A DNA stretch of 64,000 bases. Origin: Rhizobium sp. 11515TR. Lineage in GTDB: Bacteria; Pseudomonadota; Alphaproteobacteria; Rhizobiales; Rhizobiaceae. The notes beneath the pieces were generated by a model. That model was not told where the DNA came from, ran no database searches, and saw only the letters and a list, made by a program, of their open reading frames with translations. Numbering within the stretch: position 1 is the first letter of the stretch; each line of letters opens with the position of its first letter. The position numbers were made by a program, and so were the translations under genes. This document shows positions 51,993 through 61,109 of the stretch, one piece after another. The stretch is from the NCBI RefSeq assembly GCF_002277895.1, contig NZ_CP022998.1, positions 3,515,501 to 3,579,500 on the forward strand, read 5' to 3'.

Positions 51993-54593
51993 TCACGACC
52001 CCCTTAAGCCCGCCCCGATGAGGAATGTGGCATCCATCAACGCGATTATTGGACTTACACCTCCCGAAACAGCCAGGTAGCGCGGCTGCCATTCGGGATG
52101 GAACTTGGATTTGAAGGCACGAAGCCCTTTGAAATTATAAAACCGCTCGCCGTGTTCGAAGACAGTCCCCCCGACCCTATCCCAAACCGGCGCCGATTCC
52201 CGTCTCGACATGCCCGATAGCGGTGCCATGCCGAGGTTGAAACGCTGAAAGCCCTGGCCCTTGAGGTATTCGAGGATCTGCACGAACAGAAAATCCATCG
52301 AACCCTTCGGAGCATCGGGCGAAAAACGCATCAGGTCGACGGAGCCCTCCTCCTTGGTCTCCGTCATCAGGATATTCGCAAAAGCGACGATATTACCATC
52401 CTTTTTCAACACGCCGATCGGCTGCGAGCACACGTAGTCCGGATCGAACGCGCCAAGCGAAAAGCTCTTTTCCTTGGCATTGTGATCGGCAAGCCATGTG
52501 TCGGACACATGGGCAAGCTGATCCATGACTTCAGGTATATCTTGAGGTTCGATAACGGCAAATTCTAGTCCGTCGCGAACCGCGCGGCTCGCCGTCTGTC
52601 TGAGATTGGCCCATTTGCCGCCCTTGAGCTCGAAATTGGCAAGATTGACGACGGCCAATTCACCGAGCTTGTAAGCACGCAGGCCCGCATCGGCGCAATA
52701 GGATAGAAGTGCGGGCGATATCTGGTAGAACACCGAGCGGCAGCCTGCCGCGCGTGCAGCCTCGACGAAACGCCAGATCAGATCGGGCAACGCCTGGCGC
52801 GGGCCCACCGGATCGAACAACGCGATCCACGAACGACCCTGCTTGCCGTACATGATGAAGGCATCGCCCTTTTCCGAGAACATGATGTTCTTGTCGCCCA
52901 TGCGCACCAGATTGGCATCGGCCACGCCTTGCTTACGGACGATTTCGACGGCACGCGTTACCGCATCGTCGGTAACGGGCTCCAGGCGCTTCGTCGCCGG
53001 GCGCAGAAGGCTGAAGATCGCGATCGCCGAGGACAGAATGGAAATACCGAGGGCAGCGCGAAGTCCGCGCGGTGCCTCATCGGCGAATTCGAATTGCCAC
53101 CAGAGCTGATTGCTGTATCCGACATCGCGATAGACGAAGAACAGCACCACGATCGCGCCGATGCAGATGACGGCAATGGCCGTCAGCCATCCGGCCGTCA
53201 GCGTCTGGTTGAGCAGCGAGGCTGGCCGCTTGAACAGGCGGCGGCTGACGACGAGGCTGAAGACGAAGAAGGCCAGCAATCCCGCTTCGACGATGGCGAT
53301 GGCCTTCAGCAGCGACAGAAACAGAGCAAGCAGCGCCGAAAAGCTCGACACCCACCAGGCGCCGTCCAGGCGCTGGCTGAGACCGCGCGCGGCCACGATG
53401 ATCGTCAGCCCGAGAAGGCTCGAGAGGAAATGCGCACTTTCGACCAGCGAGAGCGGCAGATAGTCGGACAGCACGATCAGGTTCTGATCCGGCGTCGGCG
53501 TGACGCTCGAGAAGACCAGCATCATGCCAAGCAGCAGCGCGAAGGCCGACAAGAGCTGCGGCATGACGCGGGCGCCGATGCGGCGCATGCTGGAAGCCAC
53601 CGGATGATCGACGAAACGACGCAGCTCCGCCACCGAGATCGCGGCGATCGCGATGACGAGCGGGATGACGTTGTAAATGACGCGATAAAGAACCAGCGAG
53701 CCCAGAACGGCGTCTTCATTCACGGAACTGCCGAGCCAGGCGATGATGATCGTCTCAAACACACCGAAACCGGCCGGAACGTGGCTGAGCACGCCGAGAC
53801 CGACAGCGATGGCATAGATAGCGAAGAAGCCGGGCCACCCGATCGAGGTTTCCGGCAGCAGCACATAGAGCACAGAGGCCGAGGCCGCGATATCGAATGC
53901 GGTGACCAGGAACTGCCGCGACCAGGTGCGCGAATCCGGCAGCCGAATTTCGACCGGCCCAATGCGCACCTCGCGGCCGTTGCGACCGGCATAGACCACG
54001 AAAGCAAGCACCGCGAGAATGGCGATGGCGATCAGCCGCAGCCACAAGCCATTGACGCTGATCAGCGGGCCGATCTCATCAGCAATGATCAGAAGCGCGA
54101 TAGCACCGACGGCAGCCAGCCCGAGGCCGAAGGCGAGCGTGACGAAAGCAATGACGCGGGTGATGTCGTCGGGCGACAGGCCGAGCCTTGTATAGGCACG
54201 GTAACGGATCGCACCAGCACTGAGCGCACCGAAACCAGCCGTGTTGCCGACCGCGTAGGCGCTGAAGGAGGTCAGCGCCACATGCGGAAACGGCAGCCGC
54301 TTGCCGATATACTCGAGCGCATTCTGGTCGTAGAAGATCAGGGAGGCGAAGCTCAGACCGGTAAACAGCAGCGCCAGCAGCACCGAAGAGATCTTCGTCG
54401 TCGTCAGGGCGTGGACGACGTCGTCATAGCGCACCTCGGTCGTCAGGTCGTAGATCGCATAGGCGGCGATGCAGAAGACGGCGACGGTGAGGAAAGCGAC
54501 GATCAGCGCCCGGTAGCGGTTCAACAGACCGACGATACCGCCACGCTCTTCCAATTCCTCATCGGCATTTTCCAGATCGATTGGGCTCGACAT
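51993..54593 (-). CDS. lpiA: Lysyl-phosphatidylglycerol synthase LpiA (MprF family)
   Basis: An 866-residue membrane enzyme. The N-terminal part (about 30-530) has some 14 hydrophobic segments, forming the flippase-like and membrane domain. The C-terminal cytoplasmic domain (about 545-866) transfers lysine from Lys-tRNA to phosphatidylglycerol; NIVAFANILMTE and SPDAPKGSMDFLFVQILEYL lie in this GNAT-like part. The product makes the membrane surface less negative and helps against acid and cationic peptides. In rhizobia lpiA is induced by low pH. acvB follows directly. A 627-residue plus-strand open frame across it is an antisense shadow. Confidence 0.94.
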   Translation of the reverse strand: MSSPIDLENADEELEERGGIVGLLNRYRALIVAFLTVAVFCIAAYAIYDLTTEVRYDDVVHALTTTKISSVLLALLFTGLSFASLIFYDQNALEYIGKRLPFPHVALTSFSAYAVGNTAGFGALSAGAIRYRAYTRLGLSPDDITRVIAFVTLAFGLGLAAVGAIALLIIADEIGPLISVNGLWLRLIAIAILAVLAFVVYAGRNGREVRIGPVEIRLPDSRTWSRQFLVTAFDIAASASVLYVLLPETSIGWPGFFAIYAIAVGLGVLSHVPAGFGVFETIIIAWLGSSVNEDAVLGSLVLYRVIYNVIPLVIAIAAISVAELRRFVDHPVASSMRRIGARVMPQLLSAFALLLGMMLVFSSVTPTPDQNLIVLSDYLPLSLVESAHFLSSLLGLTIIVAARGLSQRLDGAWWVSSFSALLALFLSLLKAIAIVEAGLLAFFVFSLVVSRRLFKRPASLLNQTLTAGWLTAIAVICIGAIVVLFFVYRDVGYSNQLWWQFEFADEAPRGLRAALGISILSSAIAIFSLLRPATKRLEPVTDDAVTRAVEIVRKQGVADANLVRMGDKNIMFSEKGDAFIMYGKQGRSWIALFDPVGPRQALPDLIWRFVEAARAAGCRSVFYQISPALLSYCADAGLRAYKLGELAVVNLANFELKGGKWANLRQTASRAVRDGLEFAVIEPQDIPEVMDQLAHVSDTWLADHNAKEKSFSLGAFDPDYVCSQPIGVLKKDGNIVAFANILMTETKEEGSVDLMRFSPDAPKGSMDFLFVQILEYLKGQGFQRFNLGMAPLSGMSRRESAPVWDRVGGTVFEHGERFYNFKGLRAFKSKFHPEWQPRYLAVSGGVSPIIALMDATFLIGAGLRGS

Positions 54594-55063
54594 GCTCTAC
54601 CTGCTTATAGTGATCTTCGCCGGTTCCGACTGTTCGGATATTCAGTAATATCGACGACGCGTCTTCAAGTTGCCGTATACACTTCTTTCGACAAGCCCGT
54701 TGTGACGCGCGCTCCCATCATTCTGAATTTAGGCAATTTTGGCGCAGGCCCCGTCCCTCCTGCAATGAATCTGTTATTATTTAAAGGATTTTGTCATTCA
54801 CTCGGCTTTTGAGCTTATCCACACACAAAAGTGATCTTTCCATCCCGTCCTGGGCGCCCTCGCCACCGCCGCTGCCCTTTTTCCGATTATCCAAAGCCTA
54901 ATACAACGTGAGATGGATATCCATCGCATGCCATCAACCGTACTTCCGAGTGGCTAAATCCGGAAAGAGATAGGCCCGGCGCCAAAATCGGCACCGGGCC
55001 AATGACCGATAGCCAAGAAAGCGATCGGAACGGTAGCGACCGTCGATACGGGTTTGCCTGAAC
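54594..55063. other. Intergenic region upstream of lpiA, with a hairpin after the SRPBCC gene
   Basis: About 470 bases. The left part holds the lpiA promoter; a stretch near 54765-54800 is AT-rich. A hairpin GGCCCGGCGCC/GGCACCGGGCC (54973-55000) with one mismatch may end the transcript of the SRPBCC gene. A single DnaA-box-like TTATCCACA at about 54814 is noted but stands alone. No coding frame was recognised. Confidence 0.5.
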
Positions 55064-55546
55064 TCAGCGATCCGGCGCCTCCGCCGGCTCGCCGCGCATT
55101 TCGCTCAGGAAGAAGCCTTCGCGCAGATTTATGCCGTATTCGACGAAGGCCTTCATGCAGCAGAGCATCTGCGTCCAGCCCTCGCAGTTCAGATAGGTGC
55201 CGCGGCGGCCGGCCTCGTCTTCGCGCCAGCCGCTTTCTTCGATGATGACAAGCGTGCCGCCATCGTCGAGAGCATCAAACGTCATTTCGACCTTCGTCCT
55301 GTAGCGGATGCCATCCTCGCCGGTGCCGCCCTCCCAGTGAAAGACGATGCGCTTGTTGGCCTCCACTTCGTTGACCTCGACGGGGGCATTCTTCCACCAG
55401 ATGACGGTCGTTCCCGCCACCAGGGGCGCGCTCGCCCCGCCGACAGTGGTGAAATAGCTCGAAAGCTTCTTCGGGTTGACGACAGCATCGAAGACTTCAT
55501 CCACCTTGCGGCCGATCCGTCCTGAAATCCGAACATTCAATGTCAT
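55064..55546 (-). CDS. SRPBCC/AHSA1-domain protein
   Basis: A 160-residue protein with the START-like fold of the AHSA1 type: it begins VRISGRIGRKVDEVFDAVVN, followed by SSYFTTVGGASAPLVAGTTV and the family end block with NCEGWTQMLCCMKAFVEYGI. Such proteins bind a hydrophobic ligand or assist a chaperone; the exact role is not known. GGAGGAG lies close before the ATG. It diverges from an ArsR-type regulator, a very common pairing in which the regulator represses both genes. Confidence 0.88.
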   Translation of the reverse strand: MTLNVRISGRIGRKVDEVFDAVVNPKKLSSYFTTVGGASAPLVAGTTVIWWKNAPVEVNEVEANKRIVFHWEGGTGEDGIRYRTKVEMTFDALDDGGTLVIIEESGWREDEAGRRGTYLNCEGWTQMLCCMKAFVEYGINLREGFFLSEMRGEPAEAPDR

Positions 55547-55600
55547 GGCATCTCCTCCATCTTTGTCTGTCGTTATCGCTCCATTGCGAATGGCCCCATT

Positions 55601-55620
55601 ATGTTATAAAAATATAACAT
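55601..55620. promoter_or_regulatory. Palindromic operator of the ArsR/SRPBCC pair
   Basis: ATGTTATA (55601-55608) and TATAACAT (55613-55620) form a perfect inverted repeat with four A between. It lies in the 72-base divergent region and ends on the first two bases of the ArsR start codon. This is the likely binding site by which the regulator represses itself and the SRPBCC gene. Confidence 0.72.
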
Positions 55621-55942
55621 GTCAAACGAATCGGATAGCGACCTCATTTTCAAGGCCCTTGCGCATCGCCGCCGGCGCGAAATCCTGGACATGCTCAAGG
55701 ACGCGCCACGCACGACAGGCATGCTCTGCGAGGCTTTCACGGATATGGACCGCTGCACGGTGATGCAGCACCTGAAAGTGCTCGAGGATGCAGACCTCGT
55801 GATCGCCAGGAAAGAAGGACGCGAGCGCTGGAACCATCTGAACAGCTTGCCTATCAAGCAGATCCATGATCGCTGGATCAGCGCTTATGCCGGCCATGCC
55901 CTCTCCATTCTCGATCAGTTGAAGAACGATCTGGAGAGCTAA
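55619..55942 (+). CDS. ArsR-family transcriptional regulator
   Basis: A 107-residue winged-helix regulator: SDLIFKALAHRRRREILDML, then TGMLCEAFTDMDRCTVMQHL and KVLEDADLVIARKEGRERWN as recognition helix and wing. The Cys residues (C46 and C55 approximately) do not form the C-x-C metal site of ArsR/SmtB, so it probably senses something other than arsenite. It diverges from the SRPBCC gene and has a palindrome over its start codon. Rhizobial pairs of this kind are common, and the regulator is mostly a repressor. Confidence 0.9.
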   Translation: MSNESDSDLIFKALAHRRRREILDMLKDAPRTTGMLCEAFTDMDRCTVMQHLKVLEDADLVIARKEGRERWNHLNSLPIKQIHDRWISAYAGHALSILDQLKNDLES

Positions 55943-55974
55943 ACAAAGATGGGTGGGTTCGGAGAAAACTGGAT

Positions 55975-56838
55975 TTAGGCTGCGCCGGTCCGGCCCAACA
56001 GCCGTTTCAGCCCGTCGCTCGTCCCGTCCTCTTCGAGCGGTGTATAAACGACCAGCTTCATGTCGGCACGGTCCATGACGGCAAGCGCGGTATATTCGAA
56101 TGTCATCAAACCGACCTCCGGATGGCGCAGCCGCTTGCGACCTGTCAGCGGCCGCAACACATCCTGTCTCGGCCACCATGCGCGAAACTCGGGGCTCGCC
56201 TGCGTCAAGGTGGCGATCAGCCGTTCGAAATCGGGATCGCCGGCATAACGGGCACTGTCGGCGCGAAACATCGCCAGCGAATTCGCCGCCACGATCTCCC
56301 AATCGACAAGAAGCTGCCGATGCGCAGGATCGGTGAACACCCGATGGACGCTGTTGCGCGCATCCCCCTGCAACAAGGCATAATCGCCGAAAAGCGCGAC
56401 GGCTGCCGCATTCCAGGCGAGCACGTCCCAACGCCTGCCGAGAATATAGGCCGGTTGGCCGGCAAGGCTCGCAAGCATGCGCACCAGCGCGTCCGGCACC
56501 TCCTCAGGCCCGCGCGAGGGGGCATCAACAGACGGCCGATCGCTGAGGGTGAAGAGATGCCGCCGCTCGACCGGATCGAGCCGCAGCGCATAAGCCAGCG
56601 CCGATAGAACCTCTGCGGAAGGGCGGACGTCCCGGCCCTGTTCCAGCCATGTGTACCAGGTGGTGCCGACACCGGCCAGAAGCGCCACTTCCTCGCGCCT
56701 GAGCCCCGGCGTGCGCCGCCGGAACCCTTCCGGAAGCCCGACGCTAGCGGGCGTCAGCTTCTCCCGACGCGAGCGCAGAAAGGCGCCGAACTCGCGACGC
56801 CTGGCTTCGAGGATGATCTGGCTCTGGTTGATGGTCAT
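55975..56838 (-). CDS. XRE-type regulator with MmyB-like ligand domain
   Basis: A 287-residue regulator. The helix-turn-helix region near residues 35-90 reads TPGLRREEVALLAGVGTTWY, then TWLEQGRDVRPSAEVLSALA. The rest is the MmyB-like domain (about 110-270), with WDVLAWNAAAVALFGDY and LTFEYTALAVMD-type strands, which in Streptomyces-type homologues binds a fatty acid or other hydrophobic ligand. It diverges from the SDR gene at 56941, and in such pairs the regulator usually controls the neighbouring oxidoreductase. The ribosome site is weak. Confidence 0.88.
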   Translation of the reverse strand: MTINQSQIILEARRREFGAFLRSRREKLTPASVGLPEGFRRRTPGLRREEVALLAGVGTTWYTWLEQGRDVRPSAEVLSALAYALRLDPVERRHLFTLSDRPSVDAPSRGPEEVPDALVRMLASLAGQPAYILGRRWDVLAWNAAAVALFGDYALLQGDARNSVHRVFTDPAHRQLLVDWEIVAANSLAMFRADSARYAGDPDFERLIATLTQASPEFRAWWPRQDVLRPLTGRKRLRHPEVGLMTFEYTALAVMDRADMKLVVYTPLEEDGTSDGLKRLLGRTGAA

Positions 56839-56940
56839 GCTTTATCATAGCAGGATCAATACTAGGATAAAGTCAGAACTGTTTGCCGCGTTCACAAGCT
56901 GCCAAATATCCATCATGCAGATAACGAGAAGGCGGTTGCT

Positions 56941-57759
56941 ATGGATATGAGCGGCAAGACGGTCCTGATTACAGGCTCGACGGATGGTGTCGGGCGCCGA
57001 GTTGCGGAACGACTGGCAGCAGCAGGTGCGACGGTGATCGTTCATGGTCGCGACAAGACCCGCGCGGAAGAACTGATCTCCCGCATCCAGGACAAAGGCG
57101 GCAAAGCGGCCTATTATCTAGCCGACCTTTCCTCGCTGGAAGAGGTCCGCACTCTGGCCGATGCCATCGAGCGCGACATCGATCGCCTCGATGTTCTGAT
57201 CAGCAATGCCGGCATCGGTACCAGCGGCGGCGGCGCTGGGCGCCAGGTAAGCCGAGACGGATACGAGCTGCGCTTCGCGGTGAATTATCTCGCCGGATTC
57301 CTGCTGACGCACCGGCTCCTGCCTTTGTTGAAGGCGAGCACTCCCGCTCGCATCGTCAATGTATCCTCTGTTGGCCAGCAGGCGATCGACTTCTCCGACG
57401 TCATGCTGACGCGCGGCTACAGCGGCGTGCGTGCCTATTGCCAGAGCAAGCTGGCGCAGATCATGTTCACCTTCGATCTCGCCGAGGAGCTTGCCGCCTC
57501 CGGCGTCACCGCCAACTGCCTGCACCCCGCGACCTATATGGACACGACCATGGTGCGCCAGGCAGGCGTTGCACCCATAAGCTCCGTCGAGCAAGGGGCC
57601 GATGCCATCCTCAATCTGGCCGCCGGCGCCGCCCTGGAGGGACAGTCCGGCCTCTATTACGACGGACTGCGCCCATCCCGCGCCTCTGCTCAAGCCTATG
57701 ACGCAACGGCGCGACAGCGCCTTCGAACACTCAGCCAGAGCCTTGCCGGCCTCGCCTGA
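56941..57759 (+). CDS. Short-chain dehydrogenase/reductase, first of two
   Basis: A 272-residue SDR. The NAD(P) motif T-G-x3-G-x-G is TGSTDGVGRR near residues 11-20, NAG is in LISNAGIG, the Ser is in VNVSSVGQQA, and Tyr-x3-Lys is in VRAYCQSKLAQI. It has the full active site and the extra block of the retinol/WW-oxidoreductase-like group (SDVMLTRGYSGVRAY). The substrate is not known. It diverges from the MmyB-type regulator and is followed 43 bases later by a second SDR, so these are a likely operon controlled by that regulator. Confidence 0.9.
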   Translation: MDMSGKTVLITGSTDGVGRRVAERLAAAGATVIVHGRDKTRAEELISRIQDKGGKAAYYLADLSSLEEVRTLADAIERDIDRLDVLISNAGIGTSGGGAGRQVSRDGYELRFAVNYLAGFLLTHRLLPLLKASTPARIVNVSSVGQQAIDFSDVMLTRGYSGVRAYCQSKLAQIMFTFDLAEELAASGVTANCLHPATYMDTTMVRQAGVAPISSVEQGADAILNLAAGAALEGQSGLYYDGLRPSRASAQAYDATARQRLRTLSQSLAGLA

Positions 57760-57802
57760 ACCACATCTCCCAACACTCCCCTACCCCAGAAAGGAGACAC
57801 CT

Positions 57803-58516
57803 ATGTCGTCTCAACACGTCGCCATTATCGGCGGCTCCTCCGGCATCGGTCTTGCGACCGCCGGCCATCTTCTCGAAAAAGGCTATCGCGTCACCATCAC
57901 GGGTCGCGATGCCGCCAAGCTCCAGGCAGCTGAGCAGAGCCTCGACGGCGATATTGCCGCCGTGACCATGGATGCTGCCGACTTTGCCGGCCTTGCCGAG
58001 GCCTTCCAGGCACTCGGACCGGTCGATCATCTCGTCCTGGCATTGGGCGGCGGCAATGGCGCCGGCCCTTTCGCCGCGATGGACCTCGCCGATCTCAGGA
58101 AAGGCCTCGAGCAGAAAACGATGGCGCATTTCGCCTGCGCCCAGGCTTGCCTTCCGCATCTTTCGAAGCAAGGCAGCATCACCTTCGTCTCTGCCGTCTC
58201 GGCACAGGCGGCGATGCCTGGAACCGCAGGGCTCGGAGCCATCAATGCCGCCATAGCCGCCCTGGCGCCGATCCTCGCCGTCGAACTCAAGCCGGTCCGG
58301 GTAAATTGCGTGTCGCCCGGCGTCGTCGATACTCCCTGGTGGGATTTCACCGCGGAGCAGAAGGAGCAGATCTTTGCGGGCTTTGCAGCCCGCACGCCCG
58401 TTGGCCGTGTCGGCCGCCCTGAGGAGATTGCCGAAGCCATCGCCTTCCTGATCGGTAACGGCTTCACCAGCGGTCACACGCTGATCTGCGACGGCGGTAT
58501 CCGTTTGGGCCAATGA
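57803..58516 (+). CDS. SDR-family protein lacking the Tyr-x3-Lys active site
   Basis: A 237-residue SDR with a normal nucleotide fold (IIGGSSGIGLATAGHLLEKG) and a normal end block (PVRVNCVSPGVVDTPWW, then SGHTLICDGG). The active site is changed: after the Ser in FVSAVSAQAAMPGTAGLG the usual Y-x3-K reads GLGAINAA, so both Tyr and Lys are missing. It may bind a cofactor without reducing a substrate, or use a different chemistry. AAAGGAGA lies eight bases before the ATG at 57803; the frame is open to 57602 within the first SDR. It lies directly after that gene. Confidence 0.85.
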   Translation: MSSQHVAIIGGSSGIGLATAGHLLEKGYRVTITGRDAAKLQAAEQSLDGDIAAVTMDAADFAGLAEAFQALGPVDHLVLALGGGNGAGPFAAMDLADLRKGLEQKTMAHFACAQACLPHLSKQGSITFVSAVSAQAAMPGTAGLGAINAAIAALAPILAVELKPVRVNCVSPGVVDTPWWDFTAEQKEQIFAGFAARTPVGRVGRPEEIAEAIAFLIGNGFTSGHTLICDGGIRLGQ

Positions 58517-58555
58517 TCTCTCGCGCATTGCCGGTATCATCAGGCAATGGCGCCC

Positions 58556-58993
58556 TCAGTCGTTGCGAACGCCGGCCTGAAGCTGCGTGAGGATCTCGAT
58601 CAGCCGCGGCGCCATCTCACGGATTTCGACCAGATGGATTGAACTGAGCATTTGGAGAACCTCTTCGGACTTTTCCGTCAATTGCAGCGTCTGCCGACGC
58701 TTGTCCGTTGGATCGGGATGACGGGTGACATAGCCGCCCTCGATCAGGCGCCCCACAAGTTCCGTCGCCGTATGCGGTGCGATCAGCAGCTTTTCCGCGA
58801 GCATGCCGATCGTCATCGCCTCGGCCGTTCCATTGCCCTTGATCGCCAGCAGCGCCTGATGCTGTTGCGGCGGCAGGCCCGCGTCCTGCGCGGCCGACGT
58901 GCTGAAATCCATGAACTTACGCAGGGTGTAACGCAGCGTCGCCAGCGCCTCATAGTCAGCCTGCGAAAGAGCTTCATCCAAACGTCGCACCAT
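58556..58993 (-). CDS. MarR-family transcriptional regulator
   Basis: A 145-residue winged-helix regulator. The DNA-binding block is LAEKLLIAPHTATELVGRLI, then EGGYVTRHPDPTDKRRQTLQ, the MarR wing with D-x-R. The helix at each end forms the dimer. GAGGA lies seven bases before the ATG at 58993; a GTG at 59020 is possible but its ribosome site is too close. It diverges from the CLC transporter gene with a palindromic repeat between, so it may control that gene. Confidence 0.86.
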   Translation of the reverse strand: MVRRLDEALSQADYEALATLRYTLRKFMDFSTSAAQDAGLPPQQHQALLAIKGNGTAEAMTIGMLAEKLLIAPHTATELVGRLIEGGYVTRHPDPTDKRRQTLQLTEKSEEVLQMLSSIHLVEIREMAPRLIEILTQLQAGVRND

Positions 58994-59027
58994 CAAATCG
59001 TCCTCATTGCCGCTGTTCACGGTCCTA

Positions 59028-59074
59028 AAGCATGTCGCGCAAAATCTTCAGCGGTTTTGCGGCAACCGCATGCT
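59028..59074. repeat. Dispersed palindromic repeat between MarR and CLC genes
   Basis: GCATGTCGCGCAAAA (from 59030) is matched imperfectly by TTTTGCGGCAACCGCATGC (to 59073), of the same family as the elements at 10971 and 48082. It lies in the divergent promoter region. Confidence 0.6.
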
Positions 59075-59221
59075 CCGGATCAAGGACCAAAAGTGCCGAA
59101 AACGAATCTTGCAGATCGCAATGCGCTTGAGTTGATTCATATCGCATTACGATATATTTGCCATCTCGAAGCGGGGACCGACTGAAGGACGGCCGCGCGC
59201 GCTTAGCATAGAAGGCCTCCC

Positions 59222-61021
59222 ATGCAGGACATACCCACCTCACAAAGTCACAGCCATGATTTCTCCGGCGGGGCCTCCCGCAAGGACAATGGCGATTTCA
59301 CCACGGACAAGCGCGTCCTGTTGCTGATCGCCATGGCGCTCGTCGTCGGCACCGGCGGCGCCTTCGCCGCGTGGGTGCTCATCAATCTCATCGCGCTCGT
59401 CAGCAACGCTGTTTGGCTGTTCAAGATCAGCACCGAGCCGCTCTCCTTCGCCACGGTGGCACGCTCGCCATGGATGGTGGCCGCTCCTATCCTGGGCGGC
59501 CTCGTCATCGGCCTGATGGCCCGCTTCGGCTCGGAGAAGATCCGCGGCCACGGCATCCCCGAAGCCATCGAGGCGATCCTGATCGGCGGCAGCCGCATGT
59601 CGCCGAAGGTGGCGGTGCTGAAGCCCCTGTCATCGGCGATCTCGATCGGCTCCGGCGGCCCGTTCGGCGCGGAAGGTCCGATCATCATGACCGGCGGCGC
59701 CATCGGTTCGCTCTTCGCGCAGCTCTTCCATCTGAGCGCCGCCGAGAGAAAGACCCTGCTTGTCGCCGGCGCCGCGGCGGGCATGACCGCGGTCTTCGGC
59801 ACACCGATCGCGGCCGTCATGCTTGCCGTCGAACTCCTGCTCTTCGAATGGAAGCCGCGCAGCTTCATTCCGGTCGCGGTCGCGGCCTGCGTTTCGGTTG
59901 TCTGGCGGCCGCTGCTGATCGGCAGCGGCGCACTCTTCCCCGCGCATTTCGAAATGTCGCTCTCCTGGTGGGGCATTCTGCTCGCCGCCGGCCTCGGCAT
60001 CGTCTCCGGCCTGCAATCCGGCCTGCTGACGACTTTGCTCTATAAGATCGAGGATGCCTTCGAGAAGCTGCCGATCCACTGGATGTGGTGGCCCGCACTC
60101 GGCGGCCTCGTCGTCGGGCTCGGTGGGCTGATCGAGCCACGCGCGCTGGGCGTCGGCTACGACATCATCGCCGATCTCCTGCATAGCCGCATCGCCGTCG
60201 GGGCCGTTCTGGCAATCCTACTGGTCAAGGCGGGCATCTGGCTCGTGGCGCTGTCCTCCGGCACCTCGGGCGGCGTCCTGGCGCCGCTGCTCATCCTCGG
60301 CGGCGCGCTCGGCTGGCTCGTCGGCCTTGCCCTGCCAGGCGATACCGGCTTCTGGGCGATGCTCGGCATGGCGGCGATGATGGGCGGCACGATGCGTGCT
60401 CCGCTGACGGGCACCTTCTTCGCCGTCGAGCTGACGGGTGACACGAATTCGCTGGTGCCACTGCTTGCGGCAACGGTCGCGTCCTATGCCGTCACTGTCC
60501 TTCTGCTGAAGCGATCGATTCTGACGGAAAAGATCGCAAGGCGTGGCCAGCACATTACCCGCGAATACGGCATCGACCCGTTCGAGCTGACCCGTGCCCG
60601 CGACATCATGATCGCCGAGGTAGACACACTGCCAGCCTCCATGCGCGTGTCGGAAGCGCTGGCGCAGATGACGGATCGGCCGGATGCGCATCGCTTCTAT
60701 CCCGTCGTCGGGGAGAATAACCGCCTCGTCGGCATGATCTCGCGCGCTGATGCCTTGCGCTGGCAGAGCGAACCGGAACTCATGGATCAATCGCTCTATG
60801 ACGTGATCTCGGATACGTCTCTTCCGGTTGCCCATGCCGAAGATACGGTGGGACGCGTCGCCGATATCATGATCCAGGCGGATATGGGACGTGTTCCGGT
60901 CGTGGAGCCACAGACCGGCCGCCTCGTCGGCCTCATCGCCCGCAAAGACCTGCTGCGGCTGCGCAGTGCGACCAATCGCGCCGAACTCGAGCGCGGCGCT
61001 TACCTGCGATCCAAAGGTTAA
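59222..61021 (+). CDS. CLC-type chloride channel/transporter with CBS pair
   Basis: A 599-residue membrane protein. The CLC pore motifs are GSGGP (143-147), GAEGP (149-153, with the gating Glu at 151) and GTSGGVLAP near 349. The first motif differs from the common GSGIP. The C-terminal part (about 455-590) has two CBS domains, which in this family bind adenine nucleotides and regulate transport. AAGG lies six bases before the ATG. The likely role is chloride/proton exchange, helpful in acid or osmotic stress. It diverges from the MarR gene. Confidence 0.93.
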   Translation: MQDIPTSQSHSHDFSGGASRKDNGDFTTDKRVLLLIAMALVVGTGGAFAAWVLINLIALVSNAVWLFKISTEPLSFATVARSPWMVAAPILGGLVIGLMARFGSEKIRGHGIPEAIEAILIGGSRMSPKVAVLKPLSSAISIGSGGPFGAEGPIIMTGGAIGSLFAQLFHLSAAERKTLLVAGAAAGMTAVFGTPIAAVMLAVELLLFEWKPRSFIPVAVAACVSVVWRPLLIGSGALFPAHFEMSLSWWGILLAAGLGIVSGLQSGLLTTLLYKIEDAFEKLPIHWMWWPALGGLVVGLGGLIEPRALGVGYDIIADLLHSRIAVGAVLAILLVKAGIWLVALSSGTSGGVLAPLLILGGALGWLVGLALPGDTGFWAMLGMAAMMGGTMRAPLTGTFFAVELTGDTNSLVPLLAATVASYAVTVLLLKRSILTEKIARRGQHITREYGIDPFELTRARDIMIAEVDTLPASMRVSEALAQMTDRPDAHRFYPVVGENNRLVGMISRADALRWQSEPELMDQSLYDVISDTSLPVAHAEDTVGRVADIMIQADMGRVPVVEPQTGRLVGLIARKDLLRLRSATNRAELERGAYLRSKG

Positions 61022-61109
61022 GGGGAGGAGGATTGGCGTCAACGCGGCGGAAGAACTGCGTGGCGCCTTCCTTGGCCATCTGCCAGAGAATTGGCACCCA
61101 GCTAGGAAG

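Noticed and set aside
52929..54812. 627-residue open frame opposite lpiA
   Set aside because: Shadow of the lpiA gene; very charged low-complexity translation and no known domain.
54814..54823. DnaA box TTATCCACA as part of an origin (also one near 13901)
   Set aside because: Single boxes far apart, without an AT-rich unwinding region flanked by more boxes or origin genes.
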